From Perkinsus olseni (taxonomy: Eukaryota; Perkinsozoa; Perkinsida; Perkinsidae): a DNA stretch of 64,000 nt. Below the pieces are notes generated by a model. That model was given only the letters and a program-made list of their open reading frames with translations. It did not search any database and was not told the origin of the DNA. The position numbers and the translations under genes are program-made. Position 1 is the stretch's first letter. Every line of letters starts with the position of its first letter. The stretch spans positions 1-64,000 of the forward strand of contig JABANP010000060.1 in assembly GCA_013115135.1 (NCBI GenBank), given 5' to 3'. Below, piece after piece: positions 54,001 to 64,000 of the stretch.

Positions 54001-56593
54001 ACAGTACGGGTACGGTCTAGTACGGAGTACGGTATGGGTACGAGTACGGCTCCGTACCCGTACTACCCGTCGCAGCGGTTCCCAAGTACCGCACTAGTAC
54101 GCCGTACTTGAAGTACGGCGCAATTGAGTACACGTATGCGTTACTTAATATATTTAATACGTACTAGTTCTCCGTACCCGTACTAGGTTGACAGTTTGAA
54201 ACGTACTGCGTACCGTACCTTCCTCGACCCCAGTACGGTTGCCCAGCTCTGAAATGGTCGACCACAAAATATCTTTCCCAAATTTTCAAATTAGAACTAT
54301 TGCACCCCTTCCCGATCCATTACACGACTGATATAGATGCAGTCGTGAGGCACTGCCGCGCAACAAAGCCCGAGCGTACGCTTCAGGGAGATTACCATGA
54401 CTTACCACCCAGAGGTGTATCATGGCGACCAGAGGCTGCAGGGTTCGACTGATGATGTCGTCGAGGACACTTCTGAGTGTGCATGCCGGGGCGCTACCTG
54501 AAAACGCGGCGGGCCGTGGCTGGTATCTTCGGACTCTGAATCGGGCGAGCTTCGACCTGCCCATGCGGCACTGGATGACCGCCATAAACGCTCGACCGAT
54601 TTCAACTTGAGGTTAATCGATCATCAGGGCGCGCGCTAAACAGAAGGCACTCACCTTGAACGGGTAACCATCTGGTCGTGAAGTCAGCACGAGCGTCGCG
54701 AAGGGTGATAATGTCGGAAATCATCGCTCCGCCATTTTCCTCCGAAAGGCAGGCTTGCGTCAATCTAATCAGACAAGAGTTCATACACAGTCTGAGAGCT
54801 CTCAATAAAGACTTTAAACCGCCACGGGACGGGTTACAGCAAGCTGAGCAGTTCGGGTACCTCACGGAATAGGTTGACCAGCTTGTGATATCATGATCGA
54901 CTAAGTTGTGGTGGGAAGCGATATCCGCCTCGCATGTGGGCTGAGCGGCCAATCGACGCGCCCACGGCAATCGGAGAGCTTTCTGCGAGTTTTGTTATTT
55001 TCTGGGCGACCACACAAGCGCATCAGAGAATTTTAAGAACGGCAATATGTAAAGTGATTCATAATATTCTCCAACCGCTGCAGCGAGCCCCCCCACCGAC
55101 CTCTCAAGGGCTGCCAACTGTTTGCCTGGTTGGTAGGCCCAGGCCTGCAGATGCTGCAAAGTCCATCCCGATCCAGCCACGCGGGACTCTAACGTCACCG
55201 TTAACCTGAGGCGAGAGCTATGAAAAAACTTCGCTCCGCCCTAAATCGCAATAAATACCTGTAGTACTCCATGAGACGATCCCTGATCTGGTTAGCGAAC
55301 GCCCCTGCCGTCCGTGACGGGCAGGTCGGCGCTTCGAGGGTGTCGTCGTCTAGTAGGCGGTTAACTCGCTCGAGCACGCGCCTGACGGAAGGGCGTGGAA
55401 GATGTGACACCCTCCGCCACCCGGACCTGTAGGTGCCCCCGACACGGCATAGGTCGAGACAGGCTGATGCATGCCTGGCCGGGAGCTCGATGTCACGGCC
55501 ATTGCTGATGCCGCCGAATATATAACGCTCGGTGCGGGAATTGAACCTGTGCGGGAAAGTGACTGAAAGGTACGTCCAAGTAAGGCCCCGTCGGCGTAAA
55601 GGAATGATACGCAAACGCCGACCTGAATATACTGCCATCGATTCCCTGCAAGACAAACACCAAGTCTCGTACGAGTTCCTTCTCTGTCACTCCTAACGAA
55701 CAACAGTCGAAGAACACACTCGACCTCCGATGTACTCACCCTTAGTCTGTGCGATCGTCGTCGGCTGGTCCGAGGGCGCAGACATGGTCATCTTCAGCAT
55801 ATCAGAGGCCACACCAGAACTACTGGGCACGGGTTTGGCAGTCACCCGAGCCAGTGCATCCTGAGGGAGGCGTGAGAGGGTCGTTGGAAGAACTCGCAGA
55901 TGTGATTGTCATGTGTGTGAAGCGTTGAATTTCAGACACTTTTTGCGTGAAGAAAGCAGATGGACGGCCTCTGCAGCTTCGAAAATTGAACGGGAAATTC
56001 AGGAGTAGCCACGAGCCGCTCTACTCGGTTCAGTTGGCGTCAAAAATCATTATTTGCTTTAAATTATCCAAAACGTGTCTAAGATTCTCCTGACACTTTT
56101 TCCTACCACATTTCCGCTGAAATTCTCCTTGTCATCACTCCCAGCCATGAGGGCAAGGAATCGCAAAATCACAGGCCTCTCCTTCAACGCCGGGCTGCTG
56201 CTCTGTAATTGGCGGATCAAGGTTTGGCATTGCAGCGAGGGAGGCAGCTTACTGCTACTGCCAACTTCCCCTAGAATGACACACACCAGAAATCTACCAA
56301 GTTGCGAGTGGACGAACGAGGGGACTGTCGGAGGGCGGGAACAGTCTCGGGGAGAAGGCTCAGCGAGAATGAAATTTGCGTCTCTCCTCGGTCCAAACTC
56401 GCAACTCACCAGCACGTGTCTGTTCCCGACGCTCGAGCGTTCGAATGAGACTTGTGACGACTGAGCTTTCCGGGGTCTCAGCGATGCCGAAATCCACCTG
56501 CTTGCAAGCCAGGGGAGAGAGGGCCCTGAGGAGGTGCGCACAGCGAAGATTTTCCGCACCGGAGCATCGCGGCAGATGTGAGACGACTACCAT
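51025..56593 (-). CDS. TUBGCP2: Gamma-tubulin complex component, GCP2-like
   Basis: About 16 exons. The first six are firm in phase: 56410-56593, 56107-56270, 55740-55860, 55623-55692, 55259-55546, 55076-55205. Later exons carry LRSVLDDIISRTLQPLVAMI (about 54406-54495), DFFIEELA with a downstream VPSIITEDV (about 53560-53700), TGKSINFVRQCC, RYRLQDHLLAVKK, YLLLSQGDFVGHLLDLM (about 53100-53170), FSLDYIATQPISVIL, RAERQLSSAWSQQ, ALRHEMWHLVQHL, FNVIDTAWQKL and EYLSRLAAGHFL (to 52086). The last, 51025-51193, ends LVNRIDFNCFYY, the family's C-terminal signature. YLLLSQGDF and ELVRDLVFVLQGIDG point to GCP2 rather than GCP3. The protein nucleates microtubules within the gamma-tubulin small complex. 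Several introns are 46-75 bp; one contains a MITE. The joining between 54400 and 55076 and just before the last exon is unresolved. Confidence 0.88.
51533..51620 (+). mobile_element. hAT-type MITE, copy 3 (truncated)
   Basis: Begins TAGAGCTGAGCAACCGTAC, matching the left end of copy 1, and loses homology by about 51620. It lies between the last two recognised exons of the GCP2-like gene. Confidence 0.7.
53989..54251 (-). mobile_element. hAT-type MITE, copy 2 (263 bp)
   Basis: Inverted relative to copy 1 at 34292-34540 and similar along its whole length. A perfect 8-bp target duplication AAATGGTC flanks it (53981-53988 and 54252-54259). It sits in an intron of the GCP2-like gene. Confidence 0.9.
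55537..55547 (-). repeat. B-box-like T-arm motif across a splice acceptor
   Basis: GGTTCAATTCC on the minus strand overlaps the acceptor of GCP2-like exon 5 (exon begins at 55546), within a GCACAGGTTCAATTCCCGC context. Confidence 0.5.
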
Positions 56594-57035
56594 GAGTATC
56601 TTTCATTCACTCTTGCGTCACCGAGCTGATCAGGCATACCCATAACGTCGGCCACGAGCATGCGGACGATAGAAGATACGTCCGCATTATCGGCTGTCAT
56701 AGGAGTGGGTCGAAATAATATCACCGAACCTTACTTGTTTCTTCCCGCCTTGACCGTAAGATTCAGTCGAGCGCCGATCGAGCCCTTCCACTCTATGGGA
56801 AGTGTTGACCCAAACACGAGCACTGATTCTAGCATTTTGAAAATCCGGGAATTCACGCGATAATAACGCTACCTAATTCCGGGATAACATCCACAACAAT
56901 TTCAGCATTAAGTAAGATCTTCCCCAGGAGGAAGGATAGCACATCCTCTTCAAGCGAGGACGAAAGGAGTACTCAATCCAACGGTAAGCTGAAATCAACA
57001 GGTTGTAATTAGCGTACGAGGAAACTCCTCAACAA

Positions 57036-57108
57036 GCCTTCTTAGCTTAGTTGGTAGAGCACCCGCTTAGTAAGCGGGAGGTCATCGGTTCAACTCCGGC
57101 AGAAGGCT
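57036..57108 (+). tRNA. tRNA-Thr (anticodon AGT)
   Basis: 73 nt without intron. The acceptor stem GCCTTCT pairs with AGAAGGC (57101-57107), with T as discriminator base. The D arm GCTT...GAGC, the anticodon stem CCCGC/GCGGG with loop TTAGTAA (anticodon AGT), a 5-base variable loop and a T arm with GGTTCAACTCC are present. The first T-stem pair is A-C. CCA is not encoded, as usual in eukaryotes. The A box (TTAGCTTAGTTGG) and B box are good pol III promoters. It stands alone between the GCP2-like and TRPML-like genes. Confidence 0.95.
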
Positions 57109-57790
57109 TATACAGAACAGAACCTATATTCTCCCACAAGAACCGTGGGCGTGCTCAATAGACCTCTCCTGAGTTTCAGGAGCGCCCCCTGGATCGAATT
57201 TAACGCGTGACGCGCCACTGGCATAAAAACACACTCTACAGAGTCACACACAGGGCATGCTGATGCTCAACCGAACTCGAAAGCGCATCCTCCTACCAGC
57301 GCTGTGATTGCACCAACAGAGGAAAGAACAGCATCCCAACCCCAACCACAACGCAACCAGCCGCATAGAGAACGGGCGGAACACTACCAGTGGCAGCCAA
57401 CCACGCGGTCTTTTTATTCTTTATGGACTTCAACGAAGGACAAATCGATGCAGCACGGACAAGAGCATGGAATGATACAAAGTCTCTCGAGTACCAGAGA
57501 GAGACTGTTGTTTCCACCATGTTAATCGACGGAAACCTGACCGGTGAGAGGTATGCCACCAATATAACATGAAGGCCCCCCTTGAATACATTGGCCGACC
57601 GTAATGAAGCTCTGGACTCCGCCAGGGCCCGGTCTCGGATAGTAGGACTATAATAATAACAACTGAAGTTCCAAATTCGGTATAATGGTAAAAAACAAAT
57701 AACAGGGCTCGCGAGTGAACCTACAGACCTCAGTCCCCTCGCCACTTGCCCGACTTGTACAATCTTGCATTTCCTCAACGCCAGTCTCAG

Positions 57791-59560
57791 TCATACAGGG
57801 CAGTTTCTCCTAGTCAATAAGGCCTCGCTAAGCTTTCTTATCTGATCTTGCATCTCCACACTTTGCCGCATCAGGACAGCCACTTGAGCTTGCAGATCGC
57901 ACTGCTGCACGGGAGAAGCGTCCCCGCCGGCAGACGTTCTCGCCTCGTCATGTGACGCCGTGACGCCGTGGCAGCCGCTGCTGTTTCTATCACCGTCCAC
58001 GGCAACGAGCTTCTTCAACAGCGGGTCGCTGGCACGATGGCGATACAGCGTGACCGACTTTGGCATTCGACTGACCTCCTCATTATTCTGATGCAGCAGG
58101 CTGGCAGCCGGCACTCGATGCCTGTAGTGAGGAAGGTTCGTGATGGGACCAGCCCCTTCCTGCATGAACTTAACCGTGAAGAATGCATCTTCAGCGATGG
58201 TGATGAAAATATTGAGAACAACGTAGATGAATAGGGCCAGGAAAGAGTACAGGAAGAGCCGGCTGCCAAGCACCGAGACGTCCTTGAGGTTGGTGAAAGT
58301 GTCGTGAATCTGATCTCCGTTGAGAAGTGAGAACAAGGCGTTACTCGAGTCACCCAAGCTGACGAACCAGTGGCTGTGGAAGCCGAACAAGCACACCGCG
58401 CAGACCACGAAAGACAAATACACCGGCAAGACGCCCACCAGGAATTTCAATATCTGCGGGATGCCGTGGGCGAGGGTCGAGTAGAGAATATACAGCGATC
58501 GGAAGTGGGCCAGGTACTGGACTAGACTGACCAGCGCGAAGGCAGCGCTGAAGCCGAACAGATTGAGACGGGTGTAGATGTCCGGTCGCTCCACCAGGAA
58601 GGCGTAAATGACAGAGACGATCTGCATGGCATTGCCAACCAGAGAGAACACCAACCACATATTCATCACAGTAACCTTGTCCTGCATACTAGAGTCCTTC
58701 AGGAACTTCCGAACGACTCCCAAGCGGTACCGCAGACTAGACAGACTCACGAGCGCGCTGGCGATACCGCAGGCAAGCATGGACCACAAACCCACGACCG
58801 CCCAGAGGCGCAGATGCACACCGGCGCAGCTGCGGACATGGTAGGGGAGCTGCAGGGCGAGCTGACCGTTTCCATTCTCGGCAAATGTCGGCGTCAAGGA
58901 CCACTCTAGACAGAATCTTTCGTCCCTATACTGAGTATCATGAACCTTCATGGGTACCATCAAAGAGGAGAAATGATGCTGGCCGAGGATGGCAAACTCG
59001 GGGTCGTCGTCGAGAGAAGCCCGGACGCTGTCGAAGGTGGTGGCGTTGGGCAAGGTGAGCAGCACGGGCTCGCTCGAGTCTTCTACGACGACCATCAGAG
59101 TCAAAGCGCCATCTTGCATGGGCGACCGGATGAACTGATAATCGTTGGTCGCGCTCTCCGCAAGTGTCACTGAAGACGTAGCCAAACGAACAAGAGAGTG
59201 GGCGAGGTCCGTCTCCGAGTCGATCAGCTTTTGACGGTTGTGCAAACCACCATTCTCCTTAGGGCTGTCGCTGCTGGCTACAAGCACACCGTAGAAGTGC
59301 CGCAAGGACTGCGACGCGTGACGAACATTAACGTTGATAAACTCGACCGCAACGGCCAGCGTGATCAAGGCCAGCAGGACGTTGATGGCCATGGCCACCG
59401 GTCGCTTGCCGAAGCGCTTGTACTGGTCTACCGGCGAGGAGAAGAGACGGTCCACCAGAGGGGGGTCGCCTCTAAGAGCGTTCACTGGCATAGACGCACT
59501 CCTGCCGAGGAAAGGCTCGCGAGTTGAGCCGTAGCGGCCGGCGGCGGCAGGAAGGGACAT
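57791..59560 (-). CDS. Mucolipin/TRPML-like cation channel
   Basis: A single uninterrupted frame of 589 residues, close to the usual ~580 for TRPML channels. TM1 is near residues 56-77 (AMAINVLLALITLAVAVEF), followed by a ~170-residue luminal domain with conserved cysteines. Then come TM2 (LRLWAVVGLWSMLACGI), TM3, TM4, TM5 (VLPVYLSFVVCAVCLFGF), a pore helix and filter with NALFSLLNGDQIHDTF, and TM6 (FLALFIYVVLNIFITIAEDAFF). The SLLNGD filter is the TRPML hallmark. A short coiled coil (LQAQVAVLMRQSVEMQDQIRK) ends the protein. TRPML channels release Ca2+ and Fe2+ from endolysosomes; compartment here is inference. All other firm genes in the window have introns, so an intronless copy is notable. 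Confidence 0.92.
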   Translation of the reverse strand: MSLPAAAGRYGSTREPFLGRSASMPVNALRGDPPLVDRLFSSPVDQYKRFGKRPVAMAINVLLALITLAVAVEFINVNVRHASQSLRHFYGVLVASSDSPKENGGLHNRQKLIDSETDLAHSLVRLATSSVTLAESATNDYQFIRSPMQDGALTLMVVVEDSSEPVLLTLPNATTFDSVRASLDDDPEFAILGQHHFSSLMVPMKVHDTQYRDERFCLEWSLTPTFAENGNGQLALQLPYHVRSCAGVHLRLWAVVGLWSMLACGIASALVSLSSLRYRLGVVRKFLKDSSMQDKVTVMNMWLVFSLVGNAMQIVSVIYAFLVERPDIYTRLNLFGFSAAFALVSLVQYLAHFRSLYILYSTLAHGIPQILKFLVGVLPVYLSFVVCAVCLFGFHSHWFVSLGDSSNALFSLLNGDQIHDTFTNLKDVSVLGSRLFLYSFLALFIYVVLNIFITIAEDAFFTVKFMQEGAGPITNLPHYRHRVPAASLLHQNNEEVSRMPKSVTLYRHRASDPLLKKLVAVDGDRNSSGCHGVTASHDEARTSAGGDASPVQQCDLQAQVAVLMRQSVEMQDQIRKLSEALLTRRNCPV

Positions 59561-60760
59561 GAGGAGGGGGTAGTAGTATGGTGATGGTCAGTTAATAGAA
59601 CCGTCCAAACTACTAGCAGCCCAACTCAGCGACGAACCGTGTCCTCTGCTCAACCGAGGTCACTATACTTCTGAATAATACTCATGCTACTAATACGGAA
59701 GAGGCCATCAAGATTTCGCCCCTGTCGGGATTGATGGTTCAAGGAAGAAAGGGCCCCTTCAAAATAGACTGTGATTGAGCTGCAGCGTCGACGGCGTTCC
59801 ACTATCTGTTCTCGGGTACTTCCTTCTCGCGAAGGATTGATGTTAACCCAGTCTAGTTGCTGCCAAGAGCTGAGGACTGTTGGCAATGATAAATACCGTG
59901 ACAATAGCCCGAGTCGGGCTAGTTGCAGACTCGCAGGCTTTCTCGCCGAGCACCGCCTACATTCGCGACCCATTCAATGCTAGTCACAGCATGCAACCCT
60001 TTGCCGAGCAATCCACTGGAGAATCGTCCAGCGTCAAGCTACAGGACGCTAGAGAATGATTTCTGATCTTGTAACCACGAAAACGATCATAGCTAACGAT
60101 GAAACGATCCTCGCTCCCCTCTCTCGCTACAGCTGCCATCTCACAGTTAGCAACTCGACTCGGATACGCACAAAGGCCTTCAAGAGATATCATGACATCA
60201 CTGGGATGAGACTGAAGTAGCTCTATTGCGGAAACCGGGGGACTGCCTAATGTGACGCCTTACCATGAGCATCGATAGCGTTGCGCATGCGTGCAAACCA
60301 TGGCGACACGTCATTTTTCGTCGACTTGCGACGACAGACATTCCCACCGGTACGCAGACTGAGGGGCTGGTCGGACTGCTCTAAGGACGCGAAGTGTAAG
60401 TACAACTCTAGCGAGAAGATACTTCGATCTGGCGACTTCGACTGGAGAGGGTTGGCGGCGGCTTGTGCCTGATCAGCCCATGCCGCATGGACCAGCCAGA
60501 CGGGAGAGAAAAGGCGTTGAGCATATCCCGCTGTTCCCAGCTCGCTCCTTTTACAAGCTCCCCGGATGCTGAATGGCGGATGACAAGAAAACAGTGGATG
60601 AAAGACTTGAAGTACAAGCGGCAAGACTTGGGTGTTGTCAATCCGAAGGAACAAAAAAAGCTCCATTTCTTCCCCTATCCACAACACCACGATTCTTAAC
60701 GTGCGCTCTTCTTCGAACCATCTTCTTTGACGACACCATGCGGATTGATACACGGCGGAT
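59561..60760 (-). other. Candidate minus-strand exons, gene unresolved
   Basis: Coding-like minus-strand stretches include LYLHFASLEQSDQPLSLRTG ending at a GT donor after RMRNAIDAHG (about 60265-60430), GLCAYPSRVANCEMAAVARE (about 60085-60170) and a stretch ending YSDLG near 59650. They follow the TTLL gene on the same strand and could be its 3' exons, or a separate gene. I recognise no family. Confidence 0.35.
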
Positions 60761-60835
60761 CCCGTTACGTAGGCAAAAGAGCACCCTCTTCATCGCTATC
60801 ACATCTACAATTTTTTACGACCAGCCGGCGCCTAC

Positions 60836-62469
60836 ATCTTGACGGTACCGCTGGCTCTCCGCAGCGTACTGCCGTATGTTCTTATCAACCCTTCGCAGGT
60901 GGGAAACGATGGCTCTCATCACAGCGTCAGCCTGGCTCGCTGAGGCTTTCCCACCTGAACGCTTCCCGTCAAAATCGGTATGAATTGGCGGATTAGTGGT
61001 ATCATTAGTGGGAATTCTCACCGGGTTGCTCACCAGAGGCTATGGGCTTGCTCTGAAGCGCCAAGGCCTCGACCTCGGCATTGAATGGGAATATGAGCGA
61101 GAACTGACCTGACGGTCAGCAGCAAAGATATACCATAAATCCCACAAATCGTGCTGCGATAGTTACACAATGGAGGGAGACACCCACCCGCCTGGATAGC
61201 CAACGCCCACCCGAGTGTTGAATTGTTCAAAGAGACCACCAGCACCACACTAGAATGGTCTATCATCTCACCCCGCCTGATGCCAGCTCAGGAACTCACC
61301 GATGGTTCGGGGACAAGCGGAAGATGGCTCCTCACAGGAAGACCGAACCGGCGGGGGAAACACTAGGTCGTGCACCTGTCCATGTGCACGCTGACACCCT
61401 TCCTTGTGTTAACGTGAGAGCACACATTGGGATGATGGATGACGTCTAGGAGATCCTCTACCAAAGGCCTCTTCACACTTTTGTCAACCGGGCAGTCAAC
61501 TTGCAGAGCTGGCGAGCAATTCACCTGGCCCGCGTCACTGCGCCACAAAATCCAGCATCATGATGTGTTCAGCTTGCCTCTACCAACCACGGGCGCATCT
61601 TCTCATCGATAACAACATCGAACCCGAAGAGCTCGAAGTAGTTTTGCTGCCCCGACACTCCAGGATTCCGAGGCACCGTCAGAATCTGCAAGAAGGACAG
61701 TCAACCGCGTTGTATACGATAACAGCAGAAGAGATGAGTAATAGGTTATAGAACATCCTTGCTGGGGATCGAACCCACCACCTCGAGCGGAGAAAACTAA
61801 CGCTCTACCGGCACTCGTCTACCATACCTGCGGCCATTACGACCCACCCCAGCATGACAAGGAGCCTACCAAGTTGAGAAGTGTAGCATTAACTAGATTG
61901 ATGATCCGACTCCAGAGCAACTTGTCATCCAAACGACCAGCCACGAAATGCGCATCTAGTTGCTCGAACGTCCACTTGCACCCCGGACCTGCTCGGCAGA
62001 TCGTTCGCACCGCCTCACTACTCTATTCAGGAAAATTTCTACCGTTCATGCAAGTCGGGGATGACTGATCGGGAGTTCGGGTCAAAACTCCACCGATTCA
62101 ACTTTGAGTCGAGAAGCATTGAGCAACACATGATCTACTGGGAAGCTGTACAGACGCCATTCGCGGAGAACAGGTACCGTGCTTATACTATTCAACAGTA
62201 TAAGTGCTCAACACGGACAAGCCTGACGCACTCATCTAACTCGAATACCGTTGTGCTATGCTATACGATTCGTATAATACGATCACGAGCTCCTGGCAAC
62301 TGCAAACTCGCACCACCCGAATCTTCGTACTGGCCCATAGGAAGCACTCCGCCTACCTATTCCGCATTTATCCGATTCGAGCGTGGGAGATCGTTTGTTG
62401 ATCGAGCTGTTGGTGAGATGTGAAAACTTGTTCGATAGGGACCCCAGGTCATACTCGCTCGTCCCGAAC
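60836..62469 (-). CDS. Tubulin-tyrosine-ligase-like (TTLL) enzyme, 5' part not found
   Basis: Firm exons in phase: 62357-62469 (EYDLGSLSNKFSHLTNSSINK, the HLTN-x-SINK signature), 61870-61988 (KWTFEQLDAHF ... LLWSRIINLV), 61578-61685 (NYFELFGFDVVIDEKMRPWL) and an exon starting at 61524 (VNCSPALQVD). More distal exons at 61034-61108 (LIFPFNAEVEALAL) and 60836-60954 (SQADAVMRAIVSHLRRVD) fit the same gene. The family ligates glutamate, glycine or tyrosine to tubulin tails using ATP; FDVVID ... PWLVE-VNCSP is the ATP/Mg site. The intron after PWLVE starts GCAAGC, a GC-AG intron. The N-terminal ATP-grasp half should lie above 62470 but I could not assemble it. Which TTLL subtype is unclear. Confidence 0.82.
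61761..61830 (-). repeat. tRNA-like segment in a TTLL intron
   Basis: On the minus strand GGTTCGATCCCC (61764-61775) is an exact B box within GGTGGTGGGTTCGATCCCCAGC, preceded by CCGGTAGAGCGTTAG, as in many tRNA D/anticodon regions. No complete acceptor stem forms, so it is a tRNA-derived relic or SINE head rather than a tRNA gene. It lies in the 61686-61869 intron. Confidence 0.5.
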
Positions 62470-64000
62470 CTGAGCCGTGGACTGACATCCGGAACACATC
62501 GCGAGTGCTGCGTAGCAAATGTACTGTATCAGACATAAGAAGCTCTGATATGACTTTGATACTTCTTTACAGGTCGTAGGACACAGCCTCTCATGACTAG
62601 GGTCTTCATACGGGCATACATGCGCTCACACGCGAGTCAAGCATGCTGACCGATACGAAGTCACGACCCAAGAACTCAAAGCTGTAGATTAAATAACTTT
62701 CAGTAAGCCCGATCGTGTAGACCCGAGCTCAGAATCATCATGAAAACAGATCGACTCTACGGCCATCGTCTAGTAATCCGGGACAACTGACTAGCATAGC
62801 ATAACCGACCAATTGAGTAGCACAGGGAACCCGTACACGGCACTAGGACCTCGCCACCGCCGTTTCTGTGAGTCAGTTCCGGCAGACCATGGAGTCGGTC
62901 AGGATAACCACCTTAGGGGTTGTCAAACCATCACCTGTGGTCGTCGGGGCCGGCCTTGTGGTAGCGACAATAACCTAAACCAGCAGGACATTGCCACCAT
63001 GACACTGTACACCTCCTTCTCATAGGTTGCCCATGCTTGCTGGGATTGAGTTAGACCCTCGCGATAAGGTGGCCTCTTTCGCCTTGGCAACCCAGGGTTG
63101 ATGACCGTGCTGGCCTTGAGCGTCCAGTCCATGTAGGCTTCTCTGTAATCTACCGGGACCGCTCCCACCCGTGCCAAGCATCTTCAAGGGAGTCGAGAGA
63201 TCGTTTAGTCTGTCTCCTGGGATCCCTGTGGAGTCATGGCTCATGAGCAGCAACGCCCTACTCAAGGCGGCAGATATGACATTCGTCAAGATAATTCACC
63301 GAGGATAATTAAGCAGTGGAGACGGTCACTGGAGCGGAACTAATGATCCGTGATAGCCTCATGATCGTCATCATCAGGCGACCAACATTAGTGTGTCCGC
63401 AGCATACATTGAGAGTTAGAACGCAGAAATATTCTATCATCGTCTGATGCATGCAATAACTCGTGCCCGCATTGTATCACCCGATGATGATCACCCACAA
63501 GCAAACCTTAGACCTTCCCAGAAGGACTCCTCAGGCCACTTTCATGCCACTGCGCAGAGAATGATTCGATCTCGCGGCAATAGCCCGCTGCCGGAAATGA
63601 CTCTCCGACTGAGCAAGACTTGCTCAGCAAGTTGCTGTCAGCAACCAAGGCATACTGTTCTGATGTACCCCAACATATGCCCCCACCTGCCGAGCCATCG
63701 GAACCACTAGGGCCCGGTAAGCACCGTTGCCTCTCCCTGGGAAAATTAGTGTTCATTGTGAAAGGTCGCAGGCCACGTCCGAAGCTCACTGCAGACACAC
63801 AGCATTGGATGACTTCAGACGCCGGATCGATAACTGCCGTGAAATTCTTAACGTAGATTTTCGAATAGAAAACGGCTCGCCGCGTACTCCCTGATGAGCG
63901 ATGCGGCCTTCCGGGTATGATCCGGTGTTGGGCAGCAGCGACTCTTACCGTCATTTGCAAAAAACGAAATCAGTATTCATCGCGACCACGACTCCAGTTT
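62470..64000. other. Unresolved, probably TTLL 5' region
   Basis: The TTLL gene must continue here on the minus strand, but I could not recognise further exons with confidence; a minus-strand PWVAKAKEATLSRGSNSI near 63060-63120 is only suggestive of the ATP-grasp loop. Nothing else is supportable up to the window edge. Confidence 0.4.

Noticed and set aside
55201..55656. A single 151-residue minus-strand frame as an independent gene
   Set aside because: Its second half is GCP2-like exon 5 and its first part is intron read-through; the splice sites at 55546 and 55259 give the correct family alignment.
63508..63960. A 150-residue minus-strand frame as a TTLL N-terminal exon
   Set aside because: No ATP-grasp motif visible; cannot be tied to the TTLL gene by phase or homology.

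Overview
This window is nuclear DNA of a eukaryote, most likely a unicellular protist. Its genes are split by canonical GT-AG introns, many only 41-80 bp long. A cytosolic-type tRNA-Thr is present, gene families are eukaryote-specific (protein farnesyltransferase beta, the TFIIH/CAK factor MAT1, a gamma-tubulin complex protein, a tubulin-tyrosine-ligase-like enzyme, a mucolipin channel), and several classes of transposon are nested in one another. Possible spliced-leader acceptors just upstream of two start codons, and flagellar/centriolar genes, would suit an alveolate such as Perkinsus. The species assignment is inference; nothing in the window proves it.

Left third (1-17 kb): a tandemly duplicated family of secreted alpha/beta-hydrolases (LpqC / PHB-depolymerase / feruloyl-esterase type) on the minus strand. 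There are two intact four-exon copies (2879-4513 and 7141-8768), one copy broken by a 1264-bp hAT-type element (12084-15077) and one 5'-truncated relic (10828-11091). The cluster lies between two direct copies of a ~1.1-1.2 kb non-coding block (1-1137 and ~15641-16874). A 5'-truncated LINE sits at 1360-2400.

Transposon core (17-28 kb): a decayed hAT-like transposase fragment is split by an LTR retrotransposon (17750-25854; identical 150-bp LTRs, ATAT target duplication). The pol gene of that element is itself split by a 3.2-kb element with an 11-bp target duplication. A LINE ribonuclease-H relic and a head-to-head tandem array follow. 28.3-31.1 kb holds no gene I can support.

Gene-bearing right half: plus-strand genes are a cardiolipin-synthase-like phospholipase D (32071-34809, 9 exons), FNTB (35223-39739, 10 exons) and MAT1 (39814-41548, 6 exons), the last two only 74 bp apart. 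On the minus strand are a secreted protein (44.1-44.8 kb), a small cysteine-rich secreted protein with a broken paralog (46.4 and 49.5 kb), a GNAT acetyltransferase (47.6-48.4 kb), a GCP2-like gene (51025-56593, about 16 exons), an intronless TRPML-like channel (57791-59560) and the 3' part of a TTLL gene (60836-62469). A tRNA-Thr(AGT) lies at 57036-57108.

The most unusual signal is mutational. Comparison of internal duplicates shows repeated insertions of exactly 14 bp with one geometry: a 6-base word W, one base, its inverted complement, one base, and W again. The window also carries many near-perfect inverted repeats with a one-base spacer. Introns share short sequence modules (tRNA T-arm-like segments, a 17-bp motif, hAT-type MITEs).
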